Notes: generated by a model not told the origin, from the sequence alone. A DNA stretch of 64,000 nt from Streptomyces sp. NBC_01498 (GCF_036327775.1 NZ_CP109598.1:7173501-7237500), one strand, 5' to 3'. Counted from the first letter of the stretch, positions 54,001 through 62,900 are shown. A program made the numbers and translations.

Positions 54001-55402
54001 GACCTCCGACGGCGCCGCCGTCGGCCGCCCCTACCGGGAGCAAGAAGACGAGTACCGCACGGACCTGTGCACCGTGGTGGCCGTCGACACGACCGGGCGG
54101 CGCGTCGCACTGCGCTGGGGCTCCGAGGTGCGCGTCGTGGACCTGGACAGGGGCGAGGCGATCTCCGGCGTCCCCCTGCCGGAACTCGCCGACCTGCGAT
54201 TCACACCCGCCCCCTTCCTCTCCGAGTCGCGCGGCAGGCTCTTCTACACCGGCCGCCAGGGGTCGATGATCACCCGCGTGCGCCTGACTCCCCGCGAGCG
54301 GCAGCCGAAGGCCGCCCAGCGCCGGCTCTCCGCCGACGGCACGCGCACGATCACCGTCCTCCAGGACGGCTCCCGCACGGAACTGCGCCCGGCCGACCCG
54401 AAACGAAGCGGGCGGATCCTCGCACGGGCGGCGCGCGCCAAGCCGTACTGGGTACCCGCCGAGACCGACCTGCCCGTCTTCGACGGCACCGGCGGACTCC
54501 TCGCCGACCGCGAGGCCCGCGACACGGTCGTCGTCCGCGACACGTCGACGCTGCGGAAGGTCGCCACCGTGACCACGGTCCAGCCGCCGAAGACCCGGCC
54601 CGGCACCCGCACGGTCCGGGACCCGGACATCAGCGGGGCGCTCACCTGGCACGACCAGGAGTACGAATTCCGCTACTACTTCGACCACACCGGCCACCTG
54701 CTGACCGTCTCCGGCACCGTCCTCCAGCAGTGGGACCCGCGCACGGGCCGGCAGACCGCCCGCTTCGACGCCGGCACGCTGCGCCCCGACGGCGCCCCGG
54801 ACGCGCTCCTGACGATCGCCCCGTACCCGGACCGGAACAAGGTCTCCGTGATCGTGCGGGGCCGGCCCGGCATCCGTGTCGTCGACTTCACCGACGGACG
54901 CGTCACGGACGTCGTACGCACCGAGGGCGACATCCTCTCCGTCCAATTCGGCCCCGGCGCCCACTACTTCGCGCTCATGCGCCGCGATACGGGACTGGAG
55001 GTACGGCGCCGCGAAGACCCCGCCCGCAGGGTGATCGGCCCGCTGAGCGGCGTCGGCGACAGCGATCTCACCCCGTACCGCGCCGTGTTCCTCGGCGACG
55101 ACCGCTTCCTGATCGCCGACGACAACGCCGTACGCGTCCACCGGTTGGGCCGGCGCGGCTACGACGACGTGTATCTGTTCGCCGATGCGACCGCCACGAC
55201 GGGGGACCAGTCGTTCCTGGACGTGTCCGAGGACGGGAGGACCGTACTCCAGGGCACGCCGGAGGAGCCCGGCCGGGCCCTCGTCCTCGATCCGGAGCTG
55301 TGGAGACGGGAGTTGTGCCACGTCATCGGCGACCGCGCGTTCACGGCGGACGAACGCGACGACCTCCCCGCGGAGGCACGGACCCGGCAACTGTGCCCGT
55401 AG
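51074..55402 (+). CDS. Trypsin-nSTAND NTPase-beta-propeller conflict protein, copy 1
   Basis: 1442 residues. Trypsin-like protease (1-225) with triad His50 (ALTCAHVV), Asp113 (PADVAVLHL) and Ser186 (GFSGGPVW); nSTAND1 NTPase starting at PFRALSAFQETDAALFHGRR with Walker A GPSGSGKS (Lys282) and Walker B ILVVVDQFEEV; one membrane helix at about 673-695 (ALSAVVLVVSLALVALSLLG); then ~700 residues of WD40/TolB-like beta-propeller. Known members of this architecture are thought to be anti-phage or self-killing switches in which a sensed ligand triggers NTP-driven oligomerisation and proteolysis. Coupled to the preceding Trypco1-like gene. Confidence 0.88.
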   Translation: MTEPALPPERPVAHGPQSLDTAVLRVRDSRGQPVGVAFLVSDTLALTCAHVVHAALGTTGQAAPPASARIQVDLPLVPARPRDGAAPATMARVDHWVPPRAPDGPSTPPAPADVAVLHLETRLPGAAPVRLVDADELWGHRVRAFGLPAGRPGGVWHAGILRGRQADGWVQADLVGEGYPVSRGFSGGPVWDERLSGVVGMVTVAESGQPPVSYLIPTGGLLTARPELRTITLPPSPFRALSAFQETDAALFHGRRAETDEVARALSAAPRVTLVGPSGSGKSSLALAGVAPRLRAEGAQVLVVRPTPGTRPLTAFAAAALPLLEPELPETERPERITELLDVLRRHGPADVVARLLHLRRGSRILVVVDQFEEVLGLEPAAVDELADLLTGDTLPDTVRVLITLRADFLEPVLAHPRLGPEIAGHLHALAPPAPERLREIVTAPVEAVPGVSYEPHLAERILADTGPGPSALPLLALTLDLLWRRQRGGLLTHRAYEELGGVTGALGEHADQVWDACVPPGDEEAARRLFTRLVRVPAGMPAPVRRVVPRTELRPEEWRIAQRLAGTRLLTTGRDAEGTETVELAHEALISDWEQLADWTTADRAFLEWRAALQQDKDRWEHAERPSQLLPTPLQAARSEQWLGERGDELTDAERHYLNAGRAHRRTKSRRRRTALSAVVLVVSLALVALSLLGAARQESRERAAEAASRALAVAAEDDARTEPALGVLKAIAAHRTAPTQEARNVLLRQYLRHQNYDRMLSGVLGTVRDFAAGANGDVVLATSQLGRAVLYTGAASGRVRSAQVPSTGQVADVAVSADGTRGAYIQTDGEAVWFDVDTDAAGLLGPVRRLPDAPGRGVSRDPLVRPAISADGRMLAARVRGRLVWWNLDRATLAGAVPAPSAMNTALWFGPDGRTLLTNVYTASGAQALKSVDMRTGRATRVLPGSQEILLSGDRRTAVVCREEGEQSVVSRHRTSDGAAVGRPYREQEDEYRTDLCTVVAVDTTGRRVALRWGSEVRVVDLDRGEAISGVPLPELADLRFTPAPFLSESRGRLFYTGRQGSMITRVRLTPRERQPKAAQRRLSADGTRTITVLQDGSRTELRPADPKRSGRILARAARAKPYWVPAETDLPVFDGTGGLLADREARDTVVVRDTSTLRKVATVTTVQPPKTRPGTRTVRDPDISGALTWHDQEYEFRYYFDHTGHLLTVSGTVLQQWDPRTGRQTARFDAGTLRPDGAPDALLTIAPYPDRNKVSVIVRGRPGIRVVDFTDGRVTDVVRTEGDILSVQFGPGAHYFALMRRDTGLEVRRREDPARRVIGPLSGVGDSDLTPYRAVFLGDDRFLIADDNAVRVHRLGRRGYDDVYLFADATATTGDQSFLDVSEDGRTVLQGTPEEPGRALVLDPELWRRELCHVIGDRAFTADERDDLPAEARTRQLCP

Positions 55403-55457
55403 CGAAGGATGTTGACCGGTACGGGCGGACCACGGAGTCCGGGCGAGGGGAGAACAC

Positions 55458-55847
55458 ATGACGTACCCGGTCGAACCGACCGCGCCCGTGGTCCGTGGCG
55501 TCGGCCACGCCGGGGATGCCGACGCTGCCGCGCCGCGCGGACGGCGGGACGAGACCCGGACGCGGACCGGGGAAGTGGTCGACAGACTGGTCGGGGCGGC
55601 GAGTCCGGGGCGGGTCGTGACGCGGGCGACCCGGACGCCGAACAACATGCCCGCCGGTATCCGGCACGTCCCGGAGGACTTCCTGACCGCCGTCCGCGAC
55701 ATGCCCGACGGCCCCGGCACCATCGGCGTGGCGTTGGGCCGGACCCTTGTCGCCGACGCGGGCCCGGTGATCTCCCGTACGACCGGGCGGCCCGGCTGCA
55801 CGGTGACCCCGACCTGGCGACGCCCGCCGGACCGGACGGCACGATGA
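55458..55847 (+). CDS. Trypco1-like protein, diverged copy 2
   Basis: 129 residues aligned end to end with copy 1 (RVVTRATRTPNNMPAGIRHV, PEDFLTAVRDMPDGPGTIGV, then TLVADAGPVISRTTGRPGCT and VTPTWRR), but the N-terminal 40 residues and several hydrophobic core positions differ and an extra Arg-rich stretch is present. It keeps the ATGA coupling to the next gene. It may have a different partner preference or be decaying. Confidence 0.7.
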   Translation: MTYPVEPTAPVVRGVGHAGDADAAAPRGRRDETRTRTGEVVDRLVGAASPGRVVTRATRTPNNMPAGIRHVPEDFLTAVRDMPDGPGTIGVALGRTLVADAGPVISRTTGRPGCTVTPTWRRPPDRTAR

Positions 55848-58800
55848 CGCCGGCCCGGGGACCGGAACAGCGACCGGCGGCAGGCGGCCCGAAGCCCCTG
55901 GACGGCGCGCTGCTGCGCATCCTGGACACGTCCGGGCGACCCGTCGGCGTGGGCTTTCTGGTGTCCGACACACTTGCCCTGACCTGCGCGCACGTGGTCT
56001 CCGCGGCCCTCGGTACGCCGGCCGGCACACCACCGGAACCCGGCGCCCGCGTCTCGGCCGACCTGCCTCTCGTGCCCCACACGCCCCGTACGGACGCCGC
56101 CGTCGACGTGTGGGTGCCACCGCGGGGGCCGGACGGTACGGCATCGGGCGCGGCGTCCGCAGTGACTTCCGGCACGGCGGATGTCGCCGTGCTGCGGTTC
56201 CCGGCTCCGTTGCCCGGCGCCGGTCCGGTGCGGCTGGTCGACGCGGACGGACCGATGGTCGTGGACAGGTCGACGGTCGCGGGCGGACCGTCCGCCGCGT
56301 CCGCCACCGACGCGACGGGCGCGCTGTGGGGGCACCGGGTGCGTGCGTTCGGGTTGCCGGCCGGTCGTCCGGGTGGGGTGTGGCACGCGGGGGTCCTGCG
56401 GGGTCGGCAGGCCGACGGCTGGGTACAGGCGGATCTCGTCGGTGAGGGCTACCCGGTGTCGCGGGGCTTCAGCGGCGGCCCCGTGTGGGACGAGCGGCTG
56501 TCCGGCGTGGTCGGCATGGTCACGGTGGCCGAATCCGGGCAGCCCCACGTCAGTTACCTGATCCCCACCCGCGCCCTCGTGGCCGCCCGACCCGAACTGC
56601 GCGCCCTCGTGGCACCCGCCTCGCCGTTCCGCGGACTCGCCGCCTACGAGGAGGCCGACGCGCACCTCTTCCACGGCAGGCGGCACGAGAGCGAGCGGAT
56701 CGCCCGCACACTCGGCGAACACCGGTGGGTCACCCTCGTGGGCCCCTCGGGCTCCGGCAAATCGTCACTGGCCCTGGCCGGCGTGGCCCCCCGACTGCGG
56801 GCACGCGGCGCCCGCGTCGTCGTCATGCGCCCCGCGTCCGGCAGCAGCCCCCTCGCGGCCCTCGCCTCCGCGCTGCTCCCGCACCTGGAACCCGACCTCC
56901 CCGAGACCCGACGGCTCGCCCGCCTCCCCGAACTCTCCGACGAGCTGCGCCGCCACGGCCTCACCGCCCCGGCCGACCGCCTGCTCCGGCTCCAGGGCGC
57001 CCGCCAACTCCTCCTGATCGTTGACCAGTTGGAGGAACTGCTTCCGCAACACCCGGACGCCGTGCGCGACCTGGCCGACGTACTGTTCGCCCCCGACGCC
57101 CTGCCGTCCGCCGTTCGCGTCCTCACCACCCTGCGCGCCGACTTCCTCGAACCCGTCCTCGGCCACCCCCACCTCGGACCCGTCGCCGCCCGCCACCTGC
57201 ACGCCCTCGCCCCCCTCGGCCGGGACGGCCTGCGCGACATCGTCACCACCCCCGTCGACACCCTCCCCGGCGTCTCCTACGAGCCCCACCTCGCCGAACG
57301 CATCCTCACCGACACCGGCACCGAACCCGGCGCCCTGCCCCTCCTCGCCCTCACCCTCGATCTCCTGTGGCAGCGGCAGACGGACGGAGTGCTCACCCAC
57401 CACGCGTACGACGAACTCGGCGGCGTCACCGGCGCCCTCGGCAACCACGCCGACCGGGTGTGGGCCGCACACGTACCACCCGGCGACGAGGCGACCGCCC
57501 GCCTGCTGTTCACCCACCTCGTCCGGCTGCTCCTCGGCGCCGCCGCGGGCACCCGACGGCTCGCCCGGCGCGCCGACCTCGGCGAGGACCGGTGGCGCGT
57601 CGCCCAACACCTCGCCGCGCACACCCGGCTCCTCGTCACCGACCGCGGCGCCGACGGCACCGAGACCGTGGAACTCACCCACGAGGCGCTGATCGGCGCG
57701 TGGGACAGACTCGCCGCATGGGTGGCCGAGGACCGGTCCTTCCTCGGCTGGCGGGAGACCGTACGACACGAGAAGGACCGCTGGCAGGAAGCGGACCGGG
57801 CCCCCGAACACCTGCCGACCACCGCGACGGCGGCCGGCGCCGACCAGTGGCTCCCGGAACGCGCCGCCGTGCTGACCGCGGCCGAGCGGGACTACCTGAC
57901 GGCCGGCCGCACCCACCGCCGCGCGAAGGTCCGCCGTCGCCGGGCCCTGTTCACCGTTCTGGTCACGGTCCTGACGTCCGCCCTGGTACTCGGCGGCCTC
58001 TCCCTCGCCGAACGCCACAACAGCCGGGAACGCGCCGCCTTCGGCGCCTCCCGCGCCCTCGCCCAGGCCGCCCAGGAGGCGACCGGCACCGACCCCGCCC
58101 GCGCCGCACTGCTCTCCCTCGCCGCCTACCACAGATCACCCACACAGGAGGCCGAGAACGAACTGCTGCGCCAGTACCTCCAGTACACGGACTACGACCG
58201 GGTGCTCTCCGGCGAACTCGGCGACACCGCCTTCGACCGGAGCCACGACGGCGACGTGGTCCTCGCGACGTCCAAGCGCTCCGGGGTCACCCTGTTCGTG
58301 GCCGCCCTGACCGGACCGGTACGCACCGTGCGCGTGCCGTCCACCGACAAGGTCCAGTACGTGATGGTGTCCGCCGACGGGTCACGCGCCGCCTACGTGC
58401 AACACGACGGCAGGGCCGTGTGGTTCGCCGTACGCCCCGACGCGAAACACCCCGCCGGGCCCCTGCACCGGCTCCCCGACGCCCCCGGCATCGGCACCAA
58501 CTGGAGCGACACCGTCACCCCCGCGATGTCCCTCGACGGCACGATGATCGTCGCGCACGTCCGCGAACGCATCGTCCGGTGGAACCTGGACAGCGGCCCG
58601 CACGGCGCCCTCGCGGGAAATCTCCCCGCGCCGAAGGGCCTGGAGTTCCGCATGTGGCCGGCCCCCGACAACCGGACGCTGCTGGTCCCCGTCTACAAGC
58701 GGTTCCGCGCCTTCGGGGAGGGCGAGAAGGGCAGCCTCCTCGCACTCGACCTCGTGACGGGCAGGAGCCGGCTCGTACTGCGCGCCGACGCCGACCAGAT

Positions 58801-60298
58801 CCGCGTCTCCGGCGACCGGACCCGCGCCGTCCTGTGCCATGTGCGGGGCGACACCACCGAGATCACCGTCCACCGGGTCACCGACGGCTCACGGGAGGGC
58901 ATCGCCTACCGCGAGAAGAACGCGGACTTCACGTCGAGCACCTGCGGGGCGCAGTCCGTCGACCGTTCCGGCCTCCGCGTCGCCCTCAGCTCCCCCAAGG
59001 GCCTCAGCGTCGTCGACATGCGCGACGGCACGGTCCTCTCCCGCAACGGCCTGCCCGCCTCGACCTCCTCCCTGGCCAGGAGCAGCCCCTGGCTCGTGGA
59101 GAGGGACGGCCGGCTCTACTACCTCCGCCACGACGAGTCGATGATCGGCTACGTCCGACTGCGCCCCGGCCACTGGTTCCTCGACGTCGCCCAGCAACTC
59201 CTCACCCGCGACGGCACGTACACCATCAGCGTCCTGGCGGACGGCTCCCGCATACAGCGGCACCACGCGCGCAAAGCCGCCCCCCGCGCCGTCGCCGACG
59301 TGCCGCGCCGCAGGCCCCACTGGGTGCCCGAACGCAGCGAACCCCTCGCCCTCGACCGCACCGGACGGCTCGTCGCCGACCGCGAGGGCGCGAACATCGT
59401 CACCGTCCGCGACACCACCACCCTGCGCCGCACCACGACCGTCACCACCGTCCCGCCCCCACGCCTGTCCGGCTCCGCGCCCTCGATCGCGGACATCGGC
59501 GGCGGCGGCGACGGCGGTGCCGAACGGCCGGCGTACGACTTCACCTACTTCTTCGACCACTCCGGCAACCTCGTCACCGTCTCGGGAACCGTCGTCGAAC
59601 AGTGGGACCCACACACCGGCCGACGGCTCACACGTTTCGACGCGGCGGCCGTCCGCTCCCGGGCCGGAGGCGCGAAGGACTCGGACCTGATGATCGGCCC
59701 CTACCCGGCGAGGAACCGGGTTGCCGTCGTCGTCCTGGACCGGCCCGGCATCCACATCGTCGACATCACCACCGGACGCACCACCGAGACCGTGAAGACC
59801 GGCGACGACATCCTCGCCTCCCACTTCGACGCCACCGGAACATACGTCGCCATCCTGCGCCGGGGCTCGGTGCTCGAACTCTGGCGGAACGGCGACCCGC
59901 CCCACAAGGAGATCGGCCCCCTGCGCAGCATCGCCGAGTCGGACTCCACGCCGTACGCCGCCGGATTCCTGGACGGCGGAGGCCGCTACCTCCTCGCGGC
60001 GAACAACGCCGTACGCGTCTACCGCATGGGCCGGCCCGGCTACGAGACCTTCTACTCCTTCACCGGCCCCCGCGACAGCGCACTCGACGGCCGGCACGCC
60101 TTCATGGGCGCCTCCGCGGACGGCGGCACCGTCCTCCACATCGGCCCCGACGGCATCGGCGGACCACTCCACCTGGCGCCCGACCGCTGGTACCGCGAAC
60201 TGTGCGCCATCATCGGCGACCGACAACTCACCCCCGGCGAAGTGGACCTGCTGCCCGCCGACCCGGGAACCCGGAAACCCTGTGCCGAAACCGACTGA
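55844..60298 (+). CDS. Trypsin-nSTAND NTPase-beta-propeller conflict protein, copy 2
   Basis: 1484 residues with the same order as copy 1: protease with His50, Asp113 and Ser210 (GFSGGPVW), nSTAND1 (PFRGLAAYEEADAHLFHGRR; Walker A Lys306; Walker B LLLIVDQLEELL), membrane helix ~699-722 (LFTVLVTVLTSALVLGGLSL) and a beta-propeller. A 24-residue insertion (GPMVVDRSTVAGGPSAASAT and four more) lies in the protease before the Ser. All catalytic residues are intact, so both copies are likely active. The propeller is the most diverged part, as expected if it is the sensor. Confidence 0.88.
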   Translation: MTPARGPEQRPAAGGPKPLDGALLRILDTSGRPVGVGFLVSDTLALTCAHVVSAALGTPAGTPPEPGARVSADLPLVPHTPRTDAAVDVWVPPRGPDGTASGAASAVTSGTADVAVLRFPAPLPGAGPVRLVDADGPMVVDRSTVAGGPSAASATDATGALWGHRVRAFGLPAGRPGGVWHAGVLRGRQADGWVQADLVGEGYPVSRGFSGGPVWDERLSGVVGMVTVAESGQPHVSYLIPTRALVAARPELRALVAPASPFRGLAAYEEADAHLFHGRRHESERIARTLGEHRWVTLVGPSGSGKSSLALAGVAPRLRARGARVVVMRPASGSSPLAALASALLPHLEPDLPETRRLARLPELSDELRRHGLTAPADRLLRLQGARQLLLIVDQLEELLPQHPDAVRDLADVLFAPDALPSAVRVLTTLRADFLEPVLGHPHLGPVAARHLHALAPLGRDGLRDIVTTPVDTLPGVSYEPHLAERILTDTGTEPGALPLLALTLDLLWQRQTDGVLTHHAYDELGGVTGALGNHADRVWAAHVPPGDEATARLLFTHLVRLLLGAAAGTRRLARRADLGEDRWRVAQHLAAHTRLLVTDRGADGTETVELTHEALIGAWDRLAAWVAEDRSFLGWRETVRHEKDRWQEADRAPEHLPTTATAAGADQWLPERAAVLTAAERDYLTAGRTHRRAKVRRRRALFTVLVTVLTSALVLGGLSLAERHNSRERAAFGASRALAQAAQEATGTDPARAALLSLAAYHRSPTQEAENELLRQYLQYTDYDRVLSGELGDTAFDRSHDGDVVLATSKRSGVTLFVAALTGPVRTVRVPSTDKVQYVMVSADGSRAAYVQHDGRAVWFAVRPDAKHPAGPLHRLPDAPGIGTNWSDTVTPAMSLDGTMIVAHVRERIVRWNLDSGPHGALAGNLPAPKGLEFRMWPAPDNRTLLVPVYKRFRAFGEGEKGSLLALDLVTGRSRLVLRADADQIRVSGDRTRAVLCHVRGDTTEITVHRVTDGSREGIAYREKNADFTSSTCGAQSVDRSGLRVALSSPKGLSVVDMRDGTVLSRNGLPASTSSLARSSPWLVERDGRLYYLRHDESMIGYVRLRPGHWFLDVAQQLLTRDGTYTISVLADGSRIQRHHARKAAPRAVADVPRRRPHWVPERSEPLALDRTGRLVADREGANIVTVRDTTTLRRTTTVTTVPPPRLSGSAPSIADIGGGGDGGAERPAYDFTYFFDHSGNLVTVSGTVVEQWDPHTGRRLTRFDAAAVRSRAGGAKDSDLMIGPYPARNRVAVVVLDRPGIHIVDITTGRTTETVKTGDDILASHFDATGTYVAILRRGSVLELWRNGDPPHKEIGPLRSIAESDSTPYAAGFLDGGGRYLLAANNAVRVYRMGRPGYETFYSFTGPRDSALDGRHAFMGASADGGTVLHIGPDGIGGPLHLAPDRWYRELCAIIGDRQLTPGEVDLLPADPGTRKPCAETD

Positions 60299-60386
60299 GT
60301 ACCAGCCGCCGTCGGTTCACAGCCGGCGACGAGATTTCCGGCCTGTTCCTGTTCTTACCTGGTGAGCGCCAAGGAGGAGGCAGAAG

Positions 60387-60935
60387 ATGAGCAGGACCGC
60401 CCGCATCACACAGGCGACCACGATCGGGATGCGCGTCACCGATGAGCAGCAGGCAATCGAGTTCCACGTCGGTGAGCTCGGCTTCGAAGTACGCCGGGAC
60501 GTGCCCTCCGGAGTCGCTTGGTGCCGCACAGCACCGGGTCCTGTGACCGCCGCCGACACGCCATCGACGCAGTCTCGAAGTCACGAGGCATCATCAGGGG
60601 TTCACCCGCGTTCGCCCGTTCAGCCTTTCCTTCGCCCGTTGCTCCCCGATGGCCGAGGTGCCCTCGGGTTCGAACGCGCCGCTTCACACCCCGCCGTTAC
60701 CAGTGACGCAGGGGAGCGGGGGCGGGCCCTCGACGCCGGCCCGAAGGTCAGCCTGTCGCTACCCCCTTCACATGACTGGACTCACCTACCTGGAGCGACC
60801 TCGTGTCGCGCACTGGACACGTCAGTTGGCGGGATTCACCAGGTGAAGTGCGCTCACGCTTCGGCACACTGGCCACCCGCCCGCGTCGATGCCGCAGTGG
60901 GACCGCACAGGCCGAGGCCGACTACGCTCCCCTGA
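60387..60935 (+). pseudogene. Truncated VOC/glyoxalase gene
   Basis: A good ribosome site (AAGGAGGAGGCAGAAG) precedes ATG 60387, and the first ~45 residues are a VOC N-terminus (ITQATTIGMRVTDEQQAIEF, HVGELGFEVRRDVP). After about 60525 the reading frame continues without family similarity, so the gene has been cut by a rearrangement. The sequence 60540-60960 holds no recognisable gene. Confidence 0.6.
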
Positions 60936-60991
60936 GCCACGTCGCTACCGGACTCGCCGACCGCGCGCCGCGAGGCAGGAACGGGGGAGGC

Positions 60992-61186
60992 ATGGTTGTG
61001 GAGCCACTCATAGCAGCGGTGCGGAGCGGGGACGCGCGGGCGGTGGACGCGCTGCTGGCAGCGGGCGCCGACGCCGAAACGGTCGACGAGTTCGGCGCCT
61101 CCGCACTGTGTGTGGCGGTGGACGCCTTCGACCTGAGGGTCGTCGAGGCTCTGATCGTGGCCTGGGCCAACGCCACCTCAACCTGA
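60992..61186 (+). pseudogene. Ankyrin-repeat gene fragment
   Basis: 64 residues beginning MVVEPLIAAVRSGDARAVDA, LLAAGADAETVDEFGASALC, with two ankyrin repeats, then lost at about 61160 where IS5-type transposase sequence begins. ATG 60992 follows GGGGGAGG. The downstream repeats are missing. Confidence 0.6.
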
Positions 61187-61416
61187 CGATCAAGACCGTC
61201 AGCCGGCCCAAGGACACCTCCGGCTTCATCGTCCTGCCCCGCCGCTGGGTCGTTCAACGGTCCCTGGCCTGGATGATGAACGCCCGCCGCCATGCCCGGG
61301 ACTACGAACGGCTCATCCAGCACTCCGAGACGCTGATCACCTGGGACGCCATCACACTCATGACTCGCCGCCTCAGCCGTGGAGCGGGACGCCCCTCACG
61401 TCATCGTTCGCAGTGA
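61177..61416 (+). mobile_element. IS5-family transposase C-terminal fragment
   Basis: The frame encodes SGFIVLPRRWVVQRSLAWMM, NARRHARDYERLIQHSETLI and ends MTRRLSRGA..., the C-terminal block of DDE transposases of the IS5/IS1182-like group (ERTFGWLxxHRRLxRDYE pattern with its catalytic Glu position changed to Gln). The N-terminus, the first two acidic residues and both terminal repeats are absent. It abuts the truncated ankyrin gene. Confidence 0.75.
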
Positions 61417-61582
61417 GCCCGGCCCGGTCCGCACCCAAAAATGATTTGCCCGTGCGTCCGCGTTGCCGACAGGATCCGCCCATGACCACGACTATCGCCT
61501 TCCTGCCGCTGACTTCCACCGCCCGGTCGGTGCGAGTCCAGCAGCAGCCGGGCCGACTGCGAAGGCCTAGCTTCCCTCGCTC

Positions 61583-62215
61583 GTGATCACCGTACTGATC
61601 GCGGGGCTCCTCGCGGGTTACGGCATTGCCATGCCAGTGGGAGCGGTCGCGACATACCTGGTGGCTCTGACAGCCCGGACGTCTCTGAGAATTGGTGTGT
61701 TCGCCGCACTGGGTGTCGCAACCGCTGACGGCCTTTACGCATTGATCGCCGTGACCGGGGGCTCCACGATTGCTCCCCTCATCGAGCCAGTCCTGCTTCC
61801 TCTGCGATGGGCTTCCGCCTCGGTGCTCATCGTGCTGGCCCTCTGGATGGGTGCCACGGCCATCCGCCAGTTCCGCAAGCGGCGGACGGCGATCCGAACC
61901 GATAAGACGCCTCTCACGCCTGTTCGGGCCTACGCGGCATTGCTGACGATCACGATGATGAACCCCATGACCGTGATTTACTTCGCGGCACTCGTGCTCG
62001 GCAGTGACATCGCAACTGCTGCCACCCACGTGGAGCAGGCCCTATTCGTCTTCGCCGCGTTCGCGGCTTCCACCAGCTGGCAGTTGTTGCTCGCCGGCGG
62101 CGGAGCACTGCTGGGCCGAACGTTGACTGGCAGCCGCGGTCGGCTCATTACCACCGTGGTCTCCAGCAGCCTGATTACCGCACTCGCCATTCACCTCGTC
62201 ATCTCACCGTCCTGA
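61583..62215 (+). CDS. LysE/RhtB-type exporter
   Basis: 210 residues and six membrane helices. The first helix has the LysE signature LLAGYGIAMPVGAVATYLVA, and MMNPMTVIYFAALVLG matches the conserved NP motif in helix 4. Base composition is less GC-rich and codon choice less biased than the neighbours, suggesting transfer or relaxed selection. GTG start; no strong ribosome site, so start certainty is modest. Probable amino acid or metabolite exporter. Confidence 0.8.
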   Translation: MITVLIAGLLAGYGIAMPVGAVATYLVALTARTSLRIGVFAALGVATADGLYALIAVTGGSTIAPLIEPVLLPLRWASASVLIVLALWMGATAIRQFRKRRTAIRTDKTPLTPVRAYAALLTITMMNPMTVIYFAALVLGSDIATAATHVEQALFVFAAFAASTSWQLLLAGGGALLGRTLTGSRGRLITTVVSSSLITALAIHLVISPS

Positions 62216-62254
62216 CGCGACTCGACCGCTGAGAACACCACTCAGCGAATTCCC

Positions 62255-62289
62255 GAGGCCGCTGGCCAGCAAGACTGACCAGCGGCCTC
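62255..62289. terminator. Hairpin downstream of LysE gene
   Basis: GAGGCCGCTGGCCAG (62255-62269) and CTGACCAGCGGCCTC (62275-62289) form a 15-bp stem with one mismatch around CAAGA, 40 bp after the stop. No T run follows, as is usual for actinobacterial terminators. Confidence 0.65.
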
Positions 62290-62738
62290 CGTCGTCTTCA
62301 TGGCACAGCCTTCAGAAACAGGCACGAGCGTCCACTCCACCGCCTGCCGCGCCCATCAGCATGCGGCCGGGGCCCGGAGGCGGGGTGACCTGCGCAGAAG
62401 GAGCCGCCACCTTCCGGGTGTGAGCCGGACCTGTCACCGTCCCCGCCGGGTCCGGCGGGAGAATCCCGAGGCCACGATGACCACCACCCCCGTTCCGCGC
62501 GCCCCGCACCCGACCAGATCAGGAGCGCCCCGGCCCCCAAGCCGACGAAGCGAACCATCTCCGCATCTGCGTGGAGCATCGCGACCCGGTGCACTAGGCG
62601 AAGCACGAGACGGGGAGATGCCCCGTGCGGCCTGACCTGCGACCGGGAACGCTCACCGGGTTGAGTGGTCCGGCCGCAGTGGGCAGAACCTGCCGCCTGC
62701 CCCCCTGCGCTTCCCGCGCCCGCGGGCCGGAACGTGAC
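62290..62738. other. No supported gene
   Basis: About 450 bp between the two hairpins. Open frames lack ribosome sites and motifs. Confidence 0.45.
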
Positions 62739-62771
62739 GGAGCCCGAGAGCATGTCCAGCTCCCGGGCTCC
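62739..62771 (-). terminator. Hairpin ending the permuted-tRNA unit
   Basis: GGAGCCCG-A-GAGC and GCTC-C-CGGGCTCC form a 12-bp stem with one internal mismatch. On the minus strand it follows the second permuted tRNA-like gene by about 50 bases and probably ends that transcript. Confidence 0.55.
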
Positions 62772-62823
62772 AGCTTGCCACCCATTTGCGCACACCGGCG
62801 GCGTTTAAGAACCGCAGGTCATG

Positions 62824-62900
62824 TTGAGATCGACGTGTTCTGCCTTTGAACTACAGCGCCACGAGAGAGGCGCCGGGGGGACTTGAACCCCCATCCGTCG
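62824..62900 (-). tRNA. Permuted tRNA-like gene B (3' half before 5' half)
   Basis: Minus strand, in order: anticodon-stem 3' strand CGACG (62900-62896), short variable part GAT, T arm GGGGG-TTCAAGT-CCCCC, acceptor 3' strand CGGCGCC (62875-62869), an 8-base linker, then acceptor 5' strand GGCGCTG (62860-62854), TA, D arm GTTC-AAAGGCA-GAAC, A, anticodon-stem 5' strand CGTCG (62835-62831) and loop ATCTCAA, giving anticodon CTC. All helices pair fully (one G-T) only in permuted order. Joined length about 70 plus CCA is normal. No usual-order partner for either half lies nearby. Confidence 0.7.

Noticed and set aside
53147..56722. 1191-residue minus-strand reading frame antisense to the conflict genes
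   Set aside because: It mirrors the C-ending codon bias of the plus-strand genes and has no motifs of its own.
60540..60870. Group II intron or other structured RNA
   Set aside because: No domain V-like hairpin or reverse transcriptase fragment could be identified.
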